From assembly GCA_003249015.1 (NCBI GenBank), contig QBLS01000022.1, forward strand, positions 1-64,000: DNA of 64,000 bases. Reading direction: 5' to 3'. Both the position numbers and the translations under genes were made by a program. Each line of letters starts with the position of its first letter. Positions within the stretch are counted from its first letter, which is position 1. Positions 63,051 to 64,000 of this stretch are shown piece after piece. This DNA comes from Pseudanabaena sp. (GTDB lineage: Bacteria > Cyanobacteriota > Cyanobacteriia > Pseudanabaenales > Pseudanabaenaceae). Under the pieces are notes generated by a model. The model had not been told where the DNA came from, ran no database searches, and saw only the letters and a program-made list of their open reading frames with translations.

Positions 63051-63158
63051 TAATGGATTATATCAGAGTCATTGTCAATCAAATCAGGACTTTGGAACTG
63101 GCATAGGCAGAACTTTACAGCGCTTATACTAAGGTAAATAACCTAGTAGAACTGAAGA

Positions 63159-63818
63159 ATGAAAGCATTTGTAGCAGGAGCCACAGGGCAAACAGGGCGG
63201 CATATTGTCGCCGAATTGGTTAAGCGCAATATCCCTGTCAGGGCGTTGGTGAGAAACTTAGAACTCGCAAAGCAAATTTTGCCGCCTGAGGTGGAAATAG
63301 TGATTGGGAACGTCTTGAATGCTAGTGCTTTAGATCAGGCGATCGCTGATTGCGATGTGTTGGTATGTGCCACAGGCGCAAAGCCCAGCCTCAATGCTCT
63401 TGAGCCATATCTTGTCGATTATATCGGCACCAAAAACTTAGTCAAAGCCGCCAAATCAAAAAATATCCAACATTTTGCGATCGTCTCTTCGCTCTGTGTG
63501 TCTAAGTTTTTACATCCACTGAATCTATTTTGGTTAGTACTTTTTTGGAAAAAGCAAGCCGAACGATATTTGCAAGGTAGTGGTTTGACTTACACGATCA
63601 TCCGTCCAGGGGGATTACTCAATCGCGAAAAAGAGGGCGGTTTAGTTTTGTCGAGTGCTGATACTTTGTTTGAAGGCAGTATCCCCCGTACTAAAGTCGC
63701 TCAGGTTACAGTCGATGCTTTGTTTGAGGAAACTGCAAAAAATAAATTAGTGGAGATTGTCGTTCAAAGCGATCGCGCTGATCTACCCATCCCCGACCTA
63801 TTTAGGCAGATTGCCTGA
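63159..63818 (+). CDS. NAD(P)-binding atypical short-chain dehydrogenase (NmrA/Ycf39-like)
   Basis: Protein of 219 aa with a Rossmann nucleotide-binding motif near the N terminus (VAGATGQTGRHIV) and the atypical-SDR fold (YTIIRPGGLLNREKEGG). The Tyr-Lys catalytic pair of classical SDRs is not seen. Relatives bind NADPH and act as sensors or assembly factors (Ycf39 in photosystem II). The precise role is unknown. ATG 63159; gene ends before a family C element. Confidence 0.85.
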   Translation: MKAFVAGATGQTGRHIVAELVKRNIPVRALVRNLELAKQILPPEVEIVIGNVLNASALDQAIADCDVLVCATGAKPSLNALEPYLVDYIGTKNLVKAAKSKNIQHFAIVSSLCVSKFLHPLNLFWLVLFWKKQAERYLQGSGLTYTIIRPGGLLNREKEGGLVLSSADTLFEGSIPRTKVAQVTVDALFEETAKNKLVEIVVQSDRADLPIPDLFRQIA

Positions 63819-63833
63819 CGATGAGAAAGGGAG

Positions 63834-63944
63834 AGTTATACCAAATAAAGAAATGGCGTAGCCATTTCTTTATTTAAAAAACCAGTATGGGTTTGGTTTT
63901 CAACTCACAAAAGTGTAGTCACGCTTTTGTGAATTGGTATTAGC
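63834..63944. repeat. family C element with terminal inverted repeats
   Basis: Opens TATACCAAATAAAGAAATGG, closes TTTTGTGAATTGGTATTA. Contains AAATGGCGTAGCCATTTC, AAACCAGTATGGGTTTGG and ACAAAAGTGTAGTCACGC. Confidence 0.75.
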
Positions 63945-63950
63945 TAGAGA

Positions 63951-64000
63951 AACGAGTGGTGGCGCGAAGCGCCACCACTCGTTTCTTTGGCTTTATGTCC
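63951..64000. repeat. family A element (reverse), cut by the window edge
   Basis: AAACGAGTGGTGGCGC/GCGCCACCACTCGTTT around GAA, then GGCTTTATGTCC (the leader in reverse). It continues beyond position 64000. Confidence 0.75.

Overview
The window looks like chromosomal DNA of a cyanobacterium, probably from the Pseudanabaena group; that placement is inferred from overall style, not from a marker gene. The cyanobacterial evidence is strong: many HIP1 octamers (GCGATCGC), a bilin-binding cyanobacteriochrome GAF domain, an SLH-domain outer-membrane porin, an ATP synthase gamma subunit with the photosynthetic-type insertion, a GuaB3-type IMP dehydrogenase relative, and biosynthetic genes scattered singly rather than in large operons. 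I saw no rRNA, tRNA, CRISPR array, prophage or transposase gene.

Layout. 0.2-3 kb: a ParE-type toxin-antitoxin pair, then a cobalt/nickel ECF transport set (PDGLE protein, CbiQ, CbiO) without CbiM. 3-8.5 kb: alpha/beta hydrolase, membrane protein, peptidoglycan-binding SxxK protein, DnaK. 8.8-14.9 kb: a stand-alone DXCF cyanobacteriochrome GAF protein, RecO with an MFS transporter, TrpE, and a PD-(D/E)XK-like gene and a NYN-domain gene flanking a predicted structured RNA. 14.9-22.9 kb: AtpG, ThiG, CbiT, RpiA, a coiled-coil/EamA fusion and acetyl-CoA synthetase. 23.1-26.7 kb: a HicA-like/HTH gene pair, then LivG- and LivM-like ABC subunits with an L,D-transpeptidase gene between them. 27.1-33.7 kb: GuaB3, a three-gene response-regulator cassette with a diguanylate cyclase, ProA, PdxJ. 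33.8-41.5 kb: an RND pump, DgkA, YbeY, a lipoprotein, TrpC. 41.5-49.6 kb: GlmS, a GST, a SnoaL-like protein, a histidine phosphatase, PdxH, glucokinase and a membrane adenylate cyclase. 49.8-63.8 kb: Der, a HEAT-repeat protein, the porin, a 1746-residue Hsp70-like protein, TPR and pentapeptide proteins, HemB and an NAD(P)-binding protein.

The genes are mostly housekeeping: tetrapyrrole and cobalamin (HemB, CbiT, cobalt uptake), vitamin B6 (PdxJ, PdxH), thiamine (ThiG), tryptophan (TrpE, TrpC), proline, purine, cell envelope (GlmS, L,D-transpeptidase, DgkA) and signalling (cAMP, c-di-GMP, light). The most unusual layer is between genes. Almost every gap holds long, near-perfect hairpins and short mobile-looking elements of at least four modular families (called A-D here). 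Some have terminal inverted repeats, some are fused to each other, and several hairpins contain the stop codons of the neighbouring genes. The best protein-level leads are the stand-alone DXCF cyanobacteriochrome, the HicA-like/HTH pair, and a coiled-coil block of about 59 residues shared by a drug/metabolite-transporter fusion and the giant Hsp70-like protein.
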